39,076 bases of DNA from Rhodospirillales bacterium (GTDB lineage: Bacteria > Pseudomonadota > Alphaproteobacteria > Rhodospirillales > Casp-alpha2): positions 1-39,076 of the forward strand of contig JABMOG010000104.1 in NCBI GenBank assembly GCA_013204265.1, read 5' to 3'. The notes beneath the pieces were generated by a model. It worked only from the letters and a program-made list of their open reading frames with translations. It searched no databases and was not told the DNA's origin. The translations under genes and the position numbers were made by a program. Shown piece by piece: positions 1 through 9,900 of this stretch (positions are counted from its first letter, which is position 1; the number at the start of each line of letters is the position of its first letter).

Positions 1-1
1 G

Positions 2-148
2 GCCAAGCGCCAGATGCGCAAATTCAACGGTGTTCCAAAGGCTCAATTCGGCTTATATTTGAAGGAATGTGAGTGGCGATTTAACAACAGTGACCTGTCA
101 GTTCAATTATCACTGATAAGACAATGGGTTAAACGATATTTTAGATAG
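2..148 (+). CDS. C-terminal fragment of IS1595/ISXO2-like transposase (5' end outside window)
   Basis: Frame 2 reads AKRQMRKFNGVPKAQFGLYLKECEWRFNNSDLSVQLSLIRQWVKRYFR*, resembling the C-terminal 'RRFNG(I/V)P..F.L.LKECEWRFN' tail of ISXO2-like (IS1595 family) transposases. Too short for the ORF track. Confidence 0.75.
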   Translation, partial: AKRQMRKFNGVPKAQFGLYLKECEWRFNNSDLSVQLSLIRQWVKRYFR

Positions 149-152
149 TTAT

Positions 153-165
153 CTGGGTCAGCCCC
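153..165. mobile_element. Candidate right terminal inverted repeat of the IS1595-like element (ctgggtcagcccc)
   Basis: Lies 4 bp after the transposase stop; reverse complement GGGGCTGACCCAG looks like an IS end. Left end is outside the window, so unpaired. Confidence 0.4.
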
Positions 166-481
166 GAAATTTTAATAGTTTTCGGTGAAAATTGGCCTTG
201 TCATTACGTTTGATGATTCTAATGATTATGACAGCAAATAAGGCTTATTTCGGAGTCGTAACAAATAGATAGGCCCGGTGTTTTGGGGTTCCTAACTATA
301 TGGTATTCATTGCGTAGGTGAAAATCGACAACGATACGGGAACATTAATGCAGAAAGTGGATGCCCCAATAGCAGAGTGAACATCTATGGTTAACGGAAT
401 GGTTGACTATTCGATTTCATTACTTACTATTACCTAATCACGTTTCTATAAGTGACGTTAGCTAAAAAAATAAAAAAAGAC

Positions 482-549
482 GACCATAGAATTTGGTCTT
501 GAGGCTTGTAAACATAGTTTGATCGGGAGTTAAGAACCAGAATGGTTCT
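482..549 (+). promoter_or_regulatory. 5' leader of giant gene 1 with two small inverted repeats (GACCA-tagaatt-TGGTC; AGAACCA-GAA-TGGTTCT)
   Basis: Inverted repeats at 482-498 and 533-549, both conserved in equivalent positions before gene 2 (6900-6916, 6948-6964). Confidence 0.55.
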
Positions 550-561
550 TGGAACGTCACC

Positions 562-3500
562 ATGGTACTTGAGACCTCACTGAACTCGGAATTTTTTCCG
601 TCGCCCGATGATGCGCTTGATGGCGCGCAGTTCGTTGAGCTCGCCCAGGTCTCCTCAACAGGGGCGGAGCCGGTCGGCAAGATCAGCGCCCTTCAGGGCA
701 CGGTATCGGTTACCCATACCGACGGCACCAAGACACAGGCCGCCGACGGCGCGCCCATTTACCAGGGCGACGTGGTTGAAACCGGGGCTGGTGGCGCCAT
801 CGGTATCACCTTCGCCGATCAAAGCACATTCTCATTGGCCGACAGCGGTTCCATGGTCATTGACGAGATGGTCTATGACGCCTCATCCCAGTCGGGCACA
901 TCGTCGATCAGCGTTGCCGAAGGCCTGTTCACCTTCGTTTCCGGCCAGATCGCCAAGACCGGTGTCGATGCCAGCACCATTTCAACGCCGATGGCGACGA
1001 TCGGCATTCGCGGCACCTCCGGCGGCGGTCAGGCCGCGCCGGAAGGCCAGCCCAACACATTCTCCATGTTCAAGGACGCCAACGGCGGTTCCGGGGAAAT
1101 GGTCATCAGGACCCAGGGTGGCTTTGAAACCCTGTCGACGCCCAACCAGACAACACAGATTACAAACCCTTTTGTTCCGCCGACCAAGGCGGTGGTGCTG
1201 CCGGCGGCGACGATGGCAAAATTTTACGCCAGCGCGCGCGCCGTAGCCCCCAAACCGCCCGCCGGGCCGACCGACAACGCCAATGACAATACCACCGACG
1301 CCGCCCCGGCGGATGGCGCCGCCACCGACGCCGCCCCAACCGATGGCGCGCCGGCCGACGGCAGCGGCGATGGGACCCCGGCGGACGGTGCTCCCCTGAC
1401 CGAGGCCGAACTGGCGGCGGCGGATGCCTTCGATCAGGTTTTGGCGAATGGCGGAACGCTTGGCGATGCCTTGTCGGCGGCCAGCAACACCGCTGCGGAA
1501 GCCGGGTTGCGGTCCGTTTTAGCCGCCAACCCGGAACAATTCGGATCACCGGAATCGGCGGTGTCCATCGTCAATGGCATTGTCGGCAATGTGCTGGCCA
1601 GTGTGCAGGGATCGCGCGGCGACCCGTTGGGCGCGGGCACCGGTTCTGGCGCCAACAATCAGGCCGCGGAAACAAACGTGGTCACCATCGGGGCCGCCGC
1701 CGAAGAGCCGTTCCAGCAATTTATCCAGTTGATCAGCGAGCCGCCTCCGGTTTTCCTGCCGCCGCCCGAAGAAGTGGTCGTTGTGGCCGATGAACCGCCC
1801 CCGCCACCACCGCCCAACAATGCGCCGACGGCGGCTGCCGTGGCAGGCCTGTCGCCTGTAATAAGTTCAGCCTTCAGCCACCAGATTCCCGCTGGAACCT
1901 TCAGCGATGCCGACGGAGACGGGCTGTCCCTTTCGGCGACGCTATCGGATGGCTCGCCCTTACCGGCCTGGCTCAGCTTCGATGGCGCCACCCAAACGTT
2001 TTCCGGCACACCGCCAACGGTCGATACCTTCAATCTGAAGGTCACGGGGTCCGATGGCGCGAGTTCTGTTTCGACCTCGTTTGTCCTGACGACGGCGCCG
2101 ACGTCTGCCACCGCGGCGGGCGAATTCAAGGTCAACACGACGACGACGGGCTCCCAGGACACCCCGGCCGTCGTCGGTTTGGAGGACGGCGGCTATTTCA
2201 TAGCCTTCCAGGGCCCCGATGCCAATTTGACAGGATTGTTTGGTCAACGGTACGATTCTGCCGGTACCGCCGTCGGCGGCGAAATCCAGATAAACACCAG
2301 CACCACGGGCAACCAGCAGAATTTCATCCCGAGAAACACCGCCCTGTCGGATGGCGGCTTCGTCGTCACCTGGCACGACGATACCATTGACGGTAACAGC
2401 TGGGCCGCCATGGCCCGCATCTATGATGCCTCGGGCACCGCCGTCACCGGGGAACTCCAGCTCAACACCACCACCGCAGGCGAACAGTCCCAACCGGCGG
2501 TGACGCAGCTCTCGAACGGCGAACTGCTGTTTACCTGGCAGTCGGCGAACCAGGTCACCAGCACCAGCAATTACGATATTATCGCCCAGCGTTATACCGC
2601 CGATGGCGTCAAGATCGCTTCGGAATTTTTGGTCACCACGACAACGACCAACGCCCAGACCTGGCCGGATGTCATTCCGCTGACGGGCGGCGGGTTCGTC
2701 ATCGCCTGGGACAGCAATGGCGGCCAGGACGGCAGCCTCAGGGGCACCTACGCCCGCATATTCGACAGTACCGGAACTGCGACCTCCGCCGAAATACTGC
2801 TCAACACCAACACAACCGGAGAGCAGTGGGTGGTCAGCCTGGCCGAACTGAACACCGGCGGGTTTGTCGCGGCCTGGGCCGACGGCGTTCAGGACGGCAG
2901 TTCCGACGGCGTCTATGCCCAACTTTTCAATTCCTCCGGCGCTAAGGTGGGATCAGAATTCAGGGTCAACACCTATACCGCAAACGGCCAGGGCGGCCCA
3001 CAGGTGTCGGCGCTGGATAATGGTGATTTTGTCATCGTCTGGCATTCGGACGGTCAGGATGGCAGCGGCTTCGGCATTTACGGTCAGCGCTACAATGCGT
3101 CCGGCGTGGCGCAAGGCTCGGAAATCCAAATCCACACGACGACCGCGGACCAACAGACCTTCCCCAATATCGACGGACTGGCAGACGGCGGTTTCGTCGT
3201 CTCCTGGAATTCCAATCTGTTAGACGGAAACTCCTATGCCGTCGCCGCCCAGCGCTTCGACGCCTCGGGCAACAAGGTCGGCACGACGACGCTGACCGGC
3301 AGCGCCAATGACGACACCCTGGTGCGCCTGACCTCCGATACCGCCACCCACATCGACCTCGGCGGCGGCACCGACACCCTGACCCTGGCCCCCGGCGGCA
3401 ATTTTCTGACGGTCTCGAACACCGAAACCATCATCGGCGGCACCGGCAATGACGTGCTGACGCTGGGCTCGGCACAGACGTCGAGTTCTATCGACCTGGG

Positions 3501-6500
3501 CGGCGGCACCGATGTCATTAAGCTTGGCGACTTCACCAACTCCCTTTCCGTCGCCAATGCCGAAACCATCTACGGCGGCACCGGCAATGACACCATCACC
3601 AACACCGGCAACACGGCCAGCACCATCAATTCCGGCGGCGGCAACGACATCATCACCGGCGGCGCCGGCAACGACACCATCGACGGCGGCGCCGGTACCG
3701 ACACGTCGATCTATTCGGGCGCCGTGTCCGGTTACAGCCTGTCGCTGAATGCCGGGACGGGGGAGGTCAAGGTCACCGACACCGCGGCGGGCGTCAACGG
3801 CGACGACGGTGTCGACACGCTGTCCAACATCGAAAACCTGCAATTCAGCGGCGGCACCCTGACCCTTTCCCAGGCCGCCGGCGAATTCCGCGCCAACACG
3901 ACGACGACGGGCAACCAGGACAGCCCGGGCGTCATCGGCCTGAAGGACGGCGGTTACGTCATTGTCTGGAACAGCCCGGATGCGAATTTGAGGGGCCTTT
4001 TTGGCCAACGTTACGATTCCGCCGGCAACGCCGAAGGCAGCGAATTCCAGATCAATACGACAACGGCCGACGAACAGTTTAACTTCCTCCCCACGTACGC
4101 CGCCCTGTCGAACGGCGGATTCGCCGTTTCCTGGCATTCCAATTTGCAGGACGGTAGCAGTTACGGCGCCTATGGCCGGATTTACGACGCGTCGGGCACC
4201 GCCGTTACCGGGGAACTTCAGCTCAATACCTTCACCACCAATGATAACTCGAACCCGTCGGTAACCCAGCTTTCCAATGGCGAGCTGATGTTCGTCTGGC
4301 ACTCGTTAAATCAAGTCAATGGCACCAGTGGCTACGATATTTACGGCCAACGGTTCACCGCCGAAGGCGTCAAATCCGGCTCGGAGTTCCTGATCAACAC
4401 CACCACCACCGCCGAACAGTCCCACGCTGATGTGATCAGCCTAAGCAACGGCGGCTTCGCCGTTTTTTGGCAAACCAACCCAACCGCAGCCGACTACAAT
4501 GTGAACGGCCAATTTTACGATAGCGCCGGCGCCAAGGTGGGCGGCGAAATCCTGGTCAATACGTACACAACCAACACGCAATCCACCACCGATGCCGTGT
4601 CCTTAACCGGCGGCAACGTCGTTGTCAGCTGGATCTCGACTCTCCAGGACGGTGACACCCACGGCGGCTATGCCCAGATTTACACGTCTTCCGGCGCCAC
4701 AGTCGGCAGCGAATTCCGCCTCAACACCACGACGGTGGGCGATCAATCACCCCCCCGCCTGGCGGCGCTTAAGGGCGGCGGCTTTGTCGCTGTCTGGCAT
4801 GATGGTGTTAATCTCGTTGAATATGACATCACCGGCCAGCGCTTCGATGCCTCGGGAAACAAGGTCGGTGGTGAATTCACGATTAATACCAACCTTACAT
4901 CGCACCAAAGACAACCGGAAATCGCGGCGCTGGAAGACGGCGGTTTCCTTGTTTCCTGGCATGACGAGGCTGGGCAGGACGGGTCCTCGTTCGGCATCTA
5001 CGCCCAGCGCTATGACGCATCCGGCAACACCGTCGGCACCCTGACGCTGACCGGCACCAGCGGCGATGACACCATAGTTATGGACACCTCGGCCTACGCC
5101 ACCCACATCGACCTTGCCGGCGGCACCGCCGACGCCCTGACCCTTTCCGCCGGCGGCAATATTCTGACGGTATCGAACACCGAAACCATCACCGGCGGCT
5201 CGGGTGATGACGTGTTGACGCTGGGCGCTGTGCAGGGGTCGGGCACCATCGACCTCGGCGGTGGCACCGACACCCTGAAACTGGCCGACGGCGCCAATAC
5301 CATCACCGTCGCCAACACCGAAACCATTTTGGGCGGCACCGGGGCCGATACCCTTACCATATCCAGTGCCGGGACGACGAATATCCAGACATTCGGCGGA
5401 GACGATGCGATTACCTTCGGTTCCGGGGCCACCGTATCGGGCACAATCGATGGCGGAAAGGGGGCGGATTCTCTGACTCTGACCAACGGAACCAACACCA
5501 TAAACGTCAAAAATGTCGAGACCATCACCGGCGGCAGCGGGACGGATACGGTCACGCTGAAAAATTCCGGGCCTTCGTCCTTCCTGACCTTTGACGGCGT
5601 TAATGACCATGTCCTTCTTCCCGATGCGAGCATCAATAACATCGCCACCGGCACCATCGAGATGTGGGTCAGGCCCAGCGATTTAAACTCCTCAAGCATC
5701 CTCATGGGTATGCAGGATGACGGGGTAAACACCCTGGGCGTGTTCAGCATCGGCGGCCCGGGCGGCGATGGCAACAGTTCCACACTGGCCGGAAAACTGA
5801 CGTGGCACGGCAGCAACGCCGGCGGCACGGCCGTCAGTTCCGGCGCTTTGTCCGCTGGCGTATGGCACCATGTGGCGGTCGCCTTCAGCGGCACCCAGGT
5901 CCAGTTCTTCATCGACGGCGTGCTCGACAGCACGGTGTCCGGAAATTACTCGATCCCCAACGATGTCAACGCGACAGTGGTGACCTCAATCGGCGACCTG
6001 ATCGTTAGCGGCGCAAGCTACGCCCCCTTCGGCGGCGATCTTTCATCGGTGAATGTCTGGACCGCAAACCGCACCGCAGCGGAAATCAAGAGCAGCATGG
6101 ACGGCACTCTGACCGGCGACCTGACCAAACTGTCCGGCAGTTGGGACCTGAATGACGGTTCCGGCACCGCTGTCAACGATACCAGCGCCAACAACTACGA
6201 CGGGACCGTGACCAACATGACGGGCGGTTCGGAAACCTGGGGCAGCGATACCGTCACGATAAGCGGTGTCGAGACCATCAATGGCACGACTTACGATGAC
6301 GTCATTGTCGATACGGGAACGACGGCATCGACGATCAACGGCAATGCCGGGGCCGATACCATCACCGGCGGGGCCGGGGCCGATACCATCAATCTGGGGT
6401 CCGCCGACAAATCCGCGGATATCGTCAAATACACGGCATTAACCGACGGGGCCACGGACCTGACCATCGCCAATGCCGATACCGTCACCCAGTTCGAGGC

Positions 6501-6861
6501 CGGCATCGACACCATTCAAATCGTAAACGCCGGTATTTCACTGAACGGCACCGGGGTGGTTTCCGTCGCCAGCGAGGCCGCAGACCTGACCGGCACGACC
6601 AACGGCGTGTTCTACATCAATAACGCCACCGCCGCTGATCTCGGTACGTATGCCGATGTGGTTGGCGCAATCGGCACCCTGGCCGGTACCGTCGGGGCCG
6701 GCGAAAAAGCCATCTTCGTGGTTCAGAACACCGGCTCCACCCAGTCCGGTGTCTATGCCTTTACCGACGCCAACGCGGACAACGTCGTTGATGCCGCTGA
6801 GCTGGACCTGTTGGCCACTGTCGATACTGCCATTACCAATACCGATGTTGCCGTGGTCTAG
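562..6861 (+). CDS. Giant FecR-domain / RTX-like repeat protein with LamG-type domain; putative type I-secreted surface protein
   Basis: 2099 aa ORF. FecR-like N-terminus (GKISALQGTVSVTHTDGT...GDVVETGAGGAIGITFADQSTFSLAD), Ala/Asp/Pro/Gly linker, Ig-like segment, 14 ~52-aa '(G/S)EFxxNTTT...GGFVVxWxS...GxYxQRYDASG' repeats, RTX-like GGxGxD nonapeptides, LamG/concanavalin-like segment, C-terminus ending DVAVV. Confidence 0.88.
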   Translation: MVLETSLNSEFFPSPDDALDGAQFVELAQVSSTGAEPVGKISALQGTVSVTHTDGTKTQAADGAPIYQGDVVETGAGGAIGITFADQSTFSLADSGSMVIDEMVYDASSQSGTSSISVAEGLFTFVSGQIAKTGVDASTISTPMATIGIRGTSGGGQAAPEGQPNTFSMFKDANGGSGEMVIRTQGGFETLSTPNQTTQITNPFVPPTKAVVLPAATMAKFYASARAVAPKPPAGPTDNANDNTTDAAPADGAATDAAPTDGAPADGSGDGTPADGAPLTEAELAAADAFDQVLANGGTLGDALSAASNTAAEAGLRSVLAANPEQFGSPESAVSIVNGIVGNVLASVQGSRGDPLGAGTGSGANNQAAETNVVTIGAAAEEPFQQFIQLISEPPPVFLPPPEEVVVVADEPPPPPPPNNAPTAAAVAGLSPVISSAFSHQIPAGTFSDADGDGLSLSATLSDGSPLPAWLSFDGATQTFSGTPPTVDTFNLKVTGSDGASSVSTSFVLTTAPTSATAAGEFKVNTTTTGSQDTPAVVGLEDGGYFIAFQGPDANLTGLFGQRYDSAGTAVGGEIQINTSTTGNQQNFIPRNTALSDGGFVVTWHDDTIDGNSWAAMARIYDASGTAVTGELQLNTTTAGEQSQPAVTQLSNGELLFTWQSANQVTSTSNYDIIAQRYTADGVKIASEFLVTTTTTNAQTWPDVIPLTGGGFVIAWDSNGGQDGSLRGTYARIFDSTGTATSAEILLNTNTTGEQWVVSLAELNTGGFVAAWADGVQDGSSDGVYAQLFNSSGAKVGSEFRVNTYTANGQGGPQVSALDNGDFVIVWHSDGQDGSGFGIYGQRYNASGVAQGSEIQIHTTTADQQTFPNIDGLADGGFVVSWNSNLLDGNSYAVAAQRFDASGNKVGTTTLTGSANDDTLVRLTSDTATHIDLGGGTDTLTLAPGGNFLTVSNTETIIGGTGNDVLTLGSAQTSSSIDLGGGTDVIKLGDFTNSLSVANAETIYGGTGNDTITNTGNTASTINSGGGNDIITGGAGNDTIDGGAGTDTSIYSGAVSGYSLSLNAGTGEVKVTDTAAGVNGDDGVDTLSNIENLQFSGGTLTLSQAAGEFRANTTTTGNQDSPGVIGLKDGGYVIVWNSPDANLRGLFGQRYDSAGNAEGSEFQINTTTADEQFNFLPTYAALSNGGFAVSWHSNLQDGSSYGAYGRIYDASGTAVTGELQLNTFTTNDNSNPSVTQLSNGELMFVWHSLNQVNGTSGYDIYGQRFTAEGVKSGSEFLINTTTTAEQSHADVISLSNGGFAVFWQTNPTAADYNVNGQFYDSAGAKVGGEILVNTYTTNTQSTTDAVSLTGGNVVVSWISTLQDGDTHGGYAQIYTSSGATVGSEFRLNTTTVGDQSPPRLAALKGGGFVAVWHDGVNLVEYDITGQRFDASGNKVGGEFTINTNLTSHQRQPEIAALEDGGFLVSWHDEAGQDGSSFGIYAQRYDASGNTVGTLTLTGTSGDDTIVMDTSAYATHIDLAGGTADALTLSAGGNILTVSNTETITGGSGDDVLTLGAVQGSGTIDLGGGTDTLKLADGANTITVANTETILGGTGADTLTISSAGTTNIQTFGGDDAITFGSGATVSGTIDGGKGADSLTLTNGTNTINVKNVETITGGSGTDTVTLKNSGPSSFLTFDGVNDHVLLPDASINNIATGTIEMWVRPSDLNSSSILMGMQDDGVNTLGVFSIGGPGGDGNSSTLAGKLTWHGSNAGGTAVSSGALSAGVWHHVAVAFSGTQVQFFIDGVLDSTVSGNYSIPNDVNATVVTSIGDLIVSGASYAPFGGDLSSVNVWTANRTAAEIKSSMDGTLTGDLTKLSGSWDLNDGSGTAVNDTSANNYDGTVTNMTGGSETWGSDTVTISGVETINGTTYDDVIVDTGTTASTINGNAGADTITGGAGADTINLGSADKSADIVKYTALTDGATDLTIANADTVTQFEAGIDTIQIVNAGISLNGTGVVSVASEAADLTGTTNGVFYINNATAADLGTYADVVGAIGTLAGTVGAGEKAIFVVQNTGSTQSGVYAFTDANADNVVDAAELDLLATVDTAITNTDVAVV
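2119..5570 (+). repeat. In-frame tandem super-repeat within giant gene 1 (two copies, period 1761 bp = 587 codons)
   Basis: AAGEF(K/R)xNTTTTGxQD starts both copies (GAATTC at 2122 and 3883); each copy has seven ~52-aa repeats followed by a 'TLTG(S/T)..DDT....THIDL.GGT' RTX-like block. Confidence 0.85.
5575..6240 (+). other. LamG / concanavalin A-like domain coding segment inside giant gene 1
   Basis: LTFDGVNDHVLLPDAS...GTIEMWVRP...WHHVAVAFSGTQVQFFIDGVLDST...NVWTANRTAAEIKSSM..GSWDLNDGSGTAVNDTSANNYDGTV is a typical LamG-like/jellyroll signature. Confidence 0.8.
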
Positions 6862-6899
6862 GGCCACCCACGGCGTTTGCTGCAAAAATAATAAACGAC

Positions 6900-6964
6900 G
6901 ATCATAGAATGTGGTCTTGAGGATATAAGAAACCGAAAAAAAGGATAAGAGCCAGAATGGTTCT
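6900..6964 (+). promoter_or_regulatory. 5' leader of giant gene 2, paralogous to 482-549
   Basis: GATCATAGAATGTGGTC and AGAGCCAGAATGGTTCT; differences from leader 1 keep pairing through G-U wobble. Confidence 0.55.
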
Positions 6965-9900
6965 CGATACATCACTAGACCCGGAATTCTTTTCCCCGCC
7001 TGAGGGTGCGGAGAACATTGAGCTTGCCCAGGCGTCCTCAACAGGGGCCGAAGCCATTGGCAAGATCAGCGCCCTGAAGGGCTCTGTCACTATTACCCAC
7101 ACCGACGGCACCAAGACACAGGCCGCCGACGGCGCGCCGATTTATCAGGGCGACATGGTCGAGACCGCCGACGGCGGGGCCGTCGGTATTACCTTTGCCG
7201 ACCAAAGCACGTTTTCGCTCGCCGACGCGGGCTCGATGACCATCGACGAGATGGTCTATGATCCCGCCACCCAGTCGGGCTCGTCGGCGGTCAGCGTCGC
7301 TGAAGGCCTGTTCACCTTCGTTTCCGGGCAAATCGCCAAGACCGGTGTCGACGCCAGCACGATTACGACGCCGGTGGCGACGATCGGTATTCGCGGCACC
7401 TCGGGCGGCGGTCAGGCGGCCCCCGAAGGGCAGCCCAACATTATTTCCATGTTCGCCGACGCCAGCGGCGGGTCCGGCGAAATCGTCATCAATACGCAGG
7501 GCGGCGCACAGACCTTGTCGACGCCCAACCAGACGTCGCAAATATCGAGCGGTTTCGTGCCGCCGACCAAGCCGGTTGTTTTGCCGGCGGCGACGATGGC
7601 GAAATTCTATGCCAAGGCGAAGGCGGTCGCGCCTCAGCCGCCCGCCGGCCCGACGGGCGATGGCGATAGCGCTGCCGCCACCGACGCGGCCCCGGCAGAC
7701 GGCGCTGATGGCGCTGATGGTGCCCCGATAGATGGCGCACCGGCAGATGGAGACGGTAATGTCGCCCCCGATGCGGCCCTCGACGCCGTCGAACAGGCGG
7801 CAACCGATGCCTTCGATCAGGTCCTGGCTAATGGCGGCTCGTTAGGCGACGCCCTGGCGGCGGCCAGCGACACCGCCGTAGAAACCAGTATTCGGACCCT
7901 GTTGGCGGACAACCCGGAAGCTTTCGGATCGCTGGAATCGGCGGCTGCTATCGTCCAGGGCATGGTCGGTGATGTGCTGAACAGTGTGCGGGGGCAAGTC
8001 GGCGATCCCTTTAGCGCAGGCACCGGTTCGGGAACCGACTCCCAACCCGACGGCGGGTTCGCGCAAACCTTTGAGACCCTTGCCGAAGAACAGGCTCAAG
8101 AGTTTTTCGAGCAATTCGTCGACGACCCCTATGCCGATTTCGCCAAGGAATTTCTTAGCCCCGACGACGCCTTGTTCGGCGACCCATTTGCCAATCTCTC
8201 CGACGAGCCACTGCCATTTTTCGAACCGCCGCCCGAGGATCTGCCGCCGCCCGACGATTTTCTGCCGCCACCTCTGCCGCCGCCCGATTCGGTCGTGGTT
8301 GCCGCCAGCGGCACCTCCACCGTGTCGGTGGCCGGCCATACCCCGCTCGGCTACACCAACGCCTATCAGTTCGACAGCCTGATTTCGACCTTCGTTTCGC
8401 AGGCGAGCCAGTTGGCTGATGTGGACGGCGACGGCGACCTGGACATCATCATCAACGGCGAGGCAGGCGCGGTGGGCGCCACCCTCTGGGATACCTATGT
8501 CGGACTGAACAATGGCAGCGGAACGTTTACGTTCACGAGCGCCATTGCCGACAAGCATACGAATAACATGGAACTTGCCGACTTGAATGGCGACGGCAAT
8601 CTCGACATGGTTCTGGCCGAAACCAGCGCTACGGCGCAACCGGTCTATTTCGGTGACGGTGCCGGCGGGTTTACGTCCTCGGGCCAAACCCTGAACTTCA
8701 CCACGAACGGCACCAATGTGGCCCTGGCGGACCTAAACGGAGACGGCCTGAAGGACATCTTTGTCGTTTCCGATTCCGGTAATAAGGTCTTTTTAAACAC
8801 CGTCGGCAGCGCCGGGACATTTACCGATACCAGCCAGTCACTAAAAACCAGCAATATCAGCTATCGCTCGGTCACCCTGGGCGATATCGACGGTGACGGC
8901 GATATTGATGCCGTCACCGGTAGCTGGGGTGAAAATATCAATATCTGGGTTAATAACGGAACCGGAACGTTTTCCAACACCGGGGTGACCGGCACGGGCA
9001 CCCTGGGCATCACCGGTTTGAGCAATGTCGGCAGCGCGACCACTGCGGCGACCAACGACATTGTCATGGGCGACCTGGACGGCGATGGCGATCTCGATAT
9101 TTTCGCCTTCAACCGCTACCTCGGGAATCAGGTGTTTCTCAACAACGGTAGCGGAACCTTTACCGACACCGGCCAGGTCCTCGGCCAGTATGCCAATGGC
9201 TGGGACACCCGTGCGGACGGCGAACTGGTCGATATCGACGGCGATGGGGATTTGGATGCCGTCGCCGCGACGGAAAATGCGACGGAAATTTTCATCAACG
9301 ACGGCAAGGGCAACTTTAACCTGCTCAGCCTGGGCGTCGGCACCGGCTGGACCAATGAAGTCCATATCGGCGACCTGAACGGCGACGGGGTCAAGGACAT
9401 CCTGGTGGCAAACTCCAACAACAACCCCGGCGGCATCATCCTGACCGCCAAGGCCCTGAACACCACCGGGGTTGCCATGGGCGATCTGGACGGCGACGGC
9501 GATCTCGACGCCTTCACGGTCAACCAGAACCAGGCCAACGGCACCTGGATAAACGATGGCACGGGGGCCTTTGGCGCTTCAACGCAAAGCCTGGGAACGG
9601 CGAACAGCACCGACGTAGTCTTGGGCGACGTTGATCTCGACGGCGATCTAGACGCGGTTGTTTCCAATAGCGGCGGGGCCAATAAAGTGTGGCTGAACAA
9701 TGGAACCGGCACCTTCACCGATTCGGCCCAGAGTCTGGGAACCAATGATAGCACGGGCATCGCGCTTGCTGATCTTAACAACGACGGCACCCTGGACATG
9801 GTTGTTTCCAATTCAAGCGGTCAGGGAAACACGGTCTACTTGAACACGTCGGGAACATTCACCGATACCACCCAAAGCCTGGGCACCTCCAACAGCACCG

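Noticed and set aside
3300-3720. Short, regularly spaced GGCGGCACCGGCAATGAC-like repeats resembling a CRISPR array
   Set aside because: In-frame codons for RTX-like GGxGND nonapeptides; no unique spacers, no cas genes.
1960-4302. Long minus-strand ORFs (320 and 360 aa, 'GxxxVxVGAAxDGxGV'-type repeats)
   Set aside because: Antisense to the repeat-rich giant gene 1; the repetitiveness reflects the sense-strand repeats. The same applies to minus-strand ORFs over 7-11 kb.
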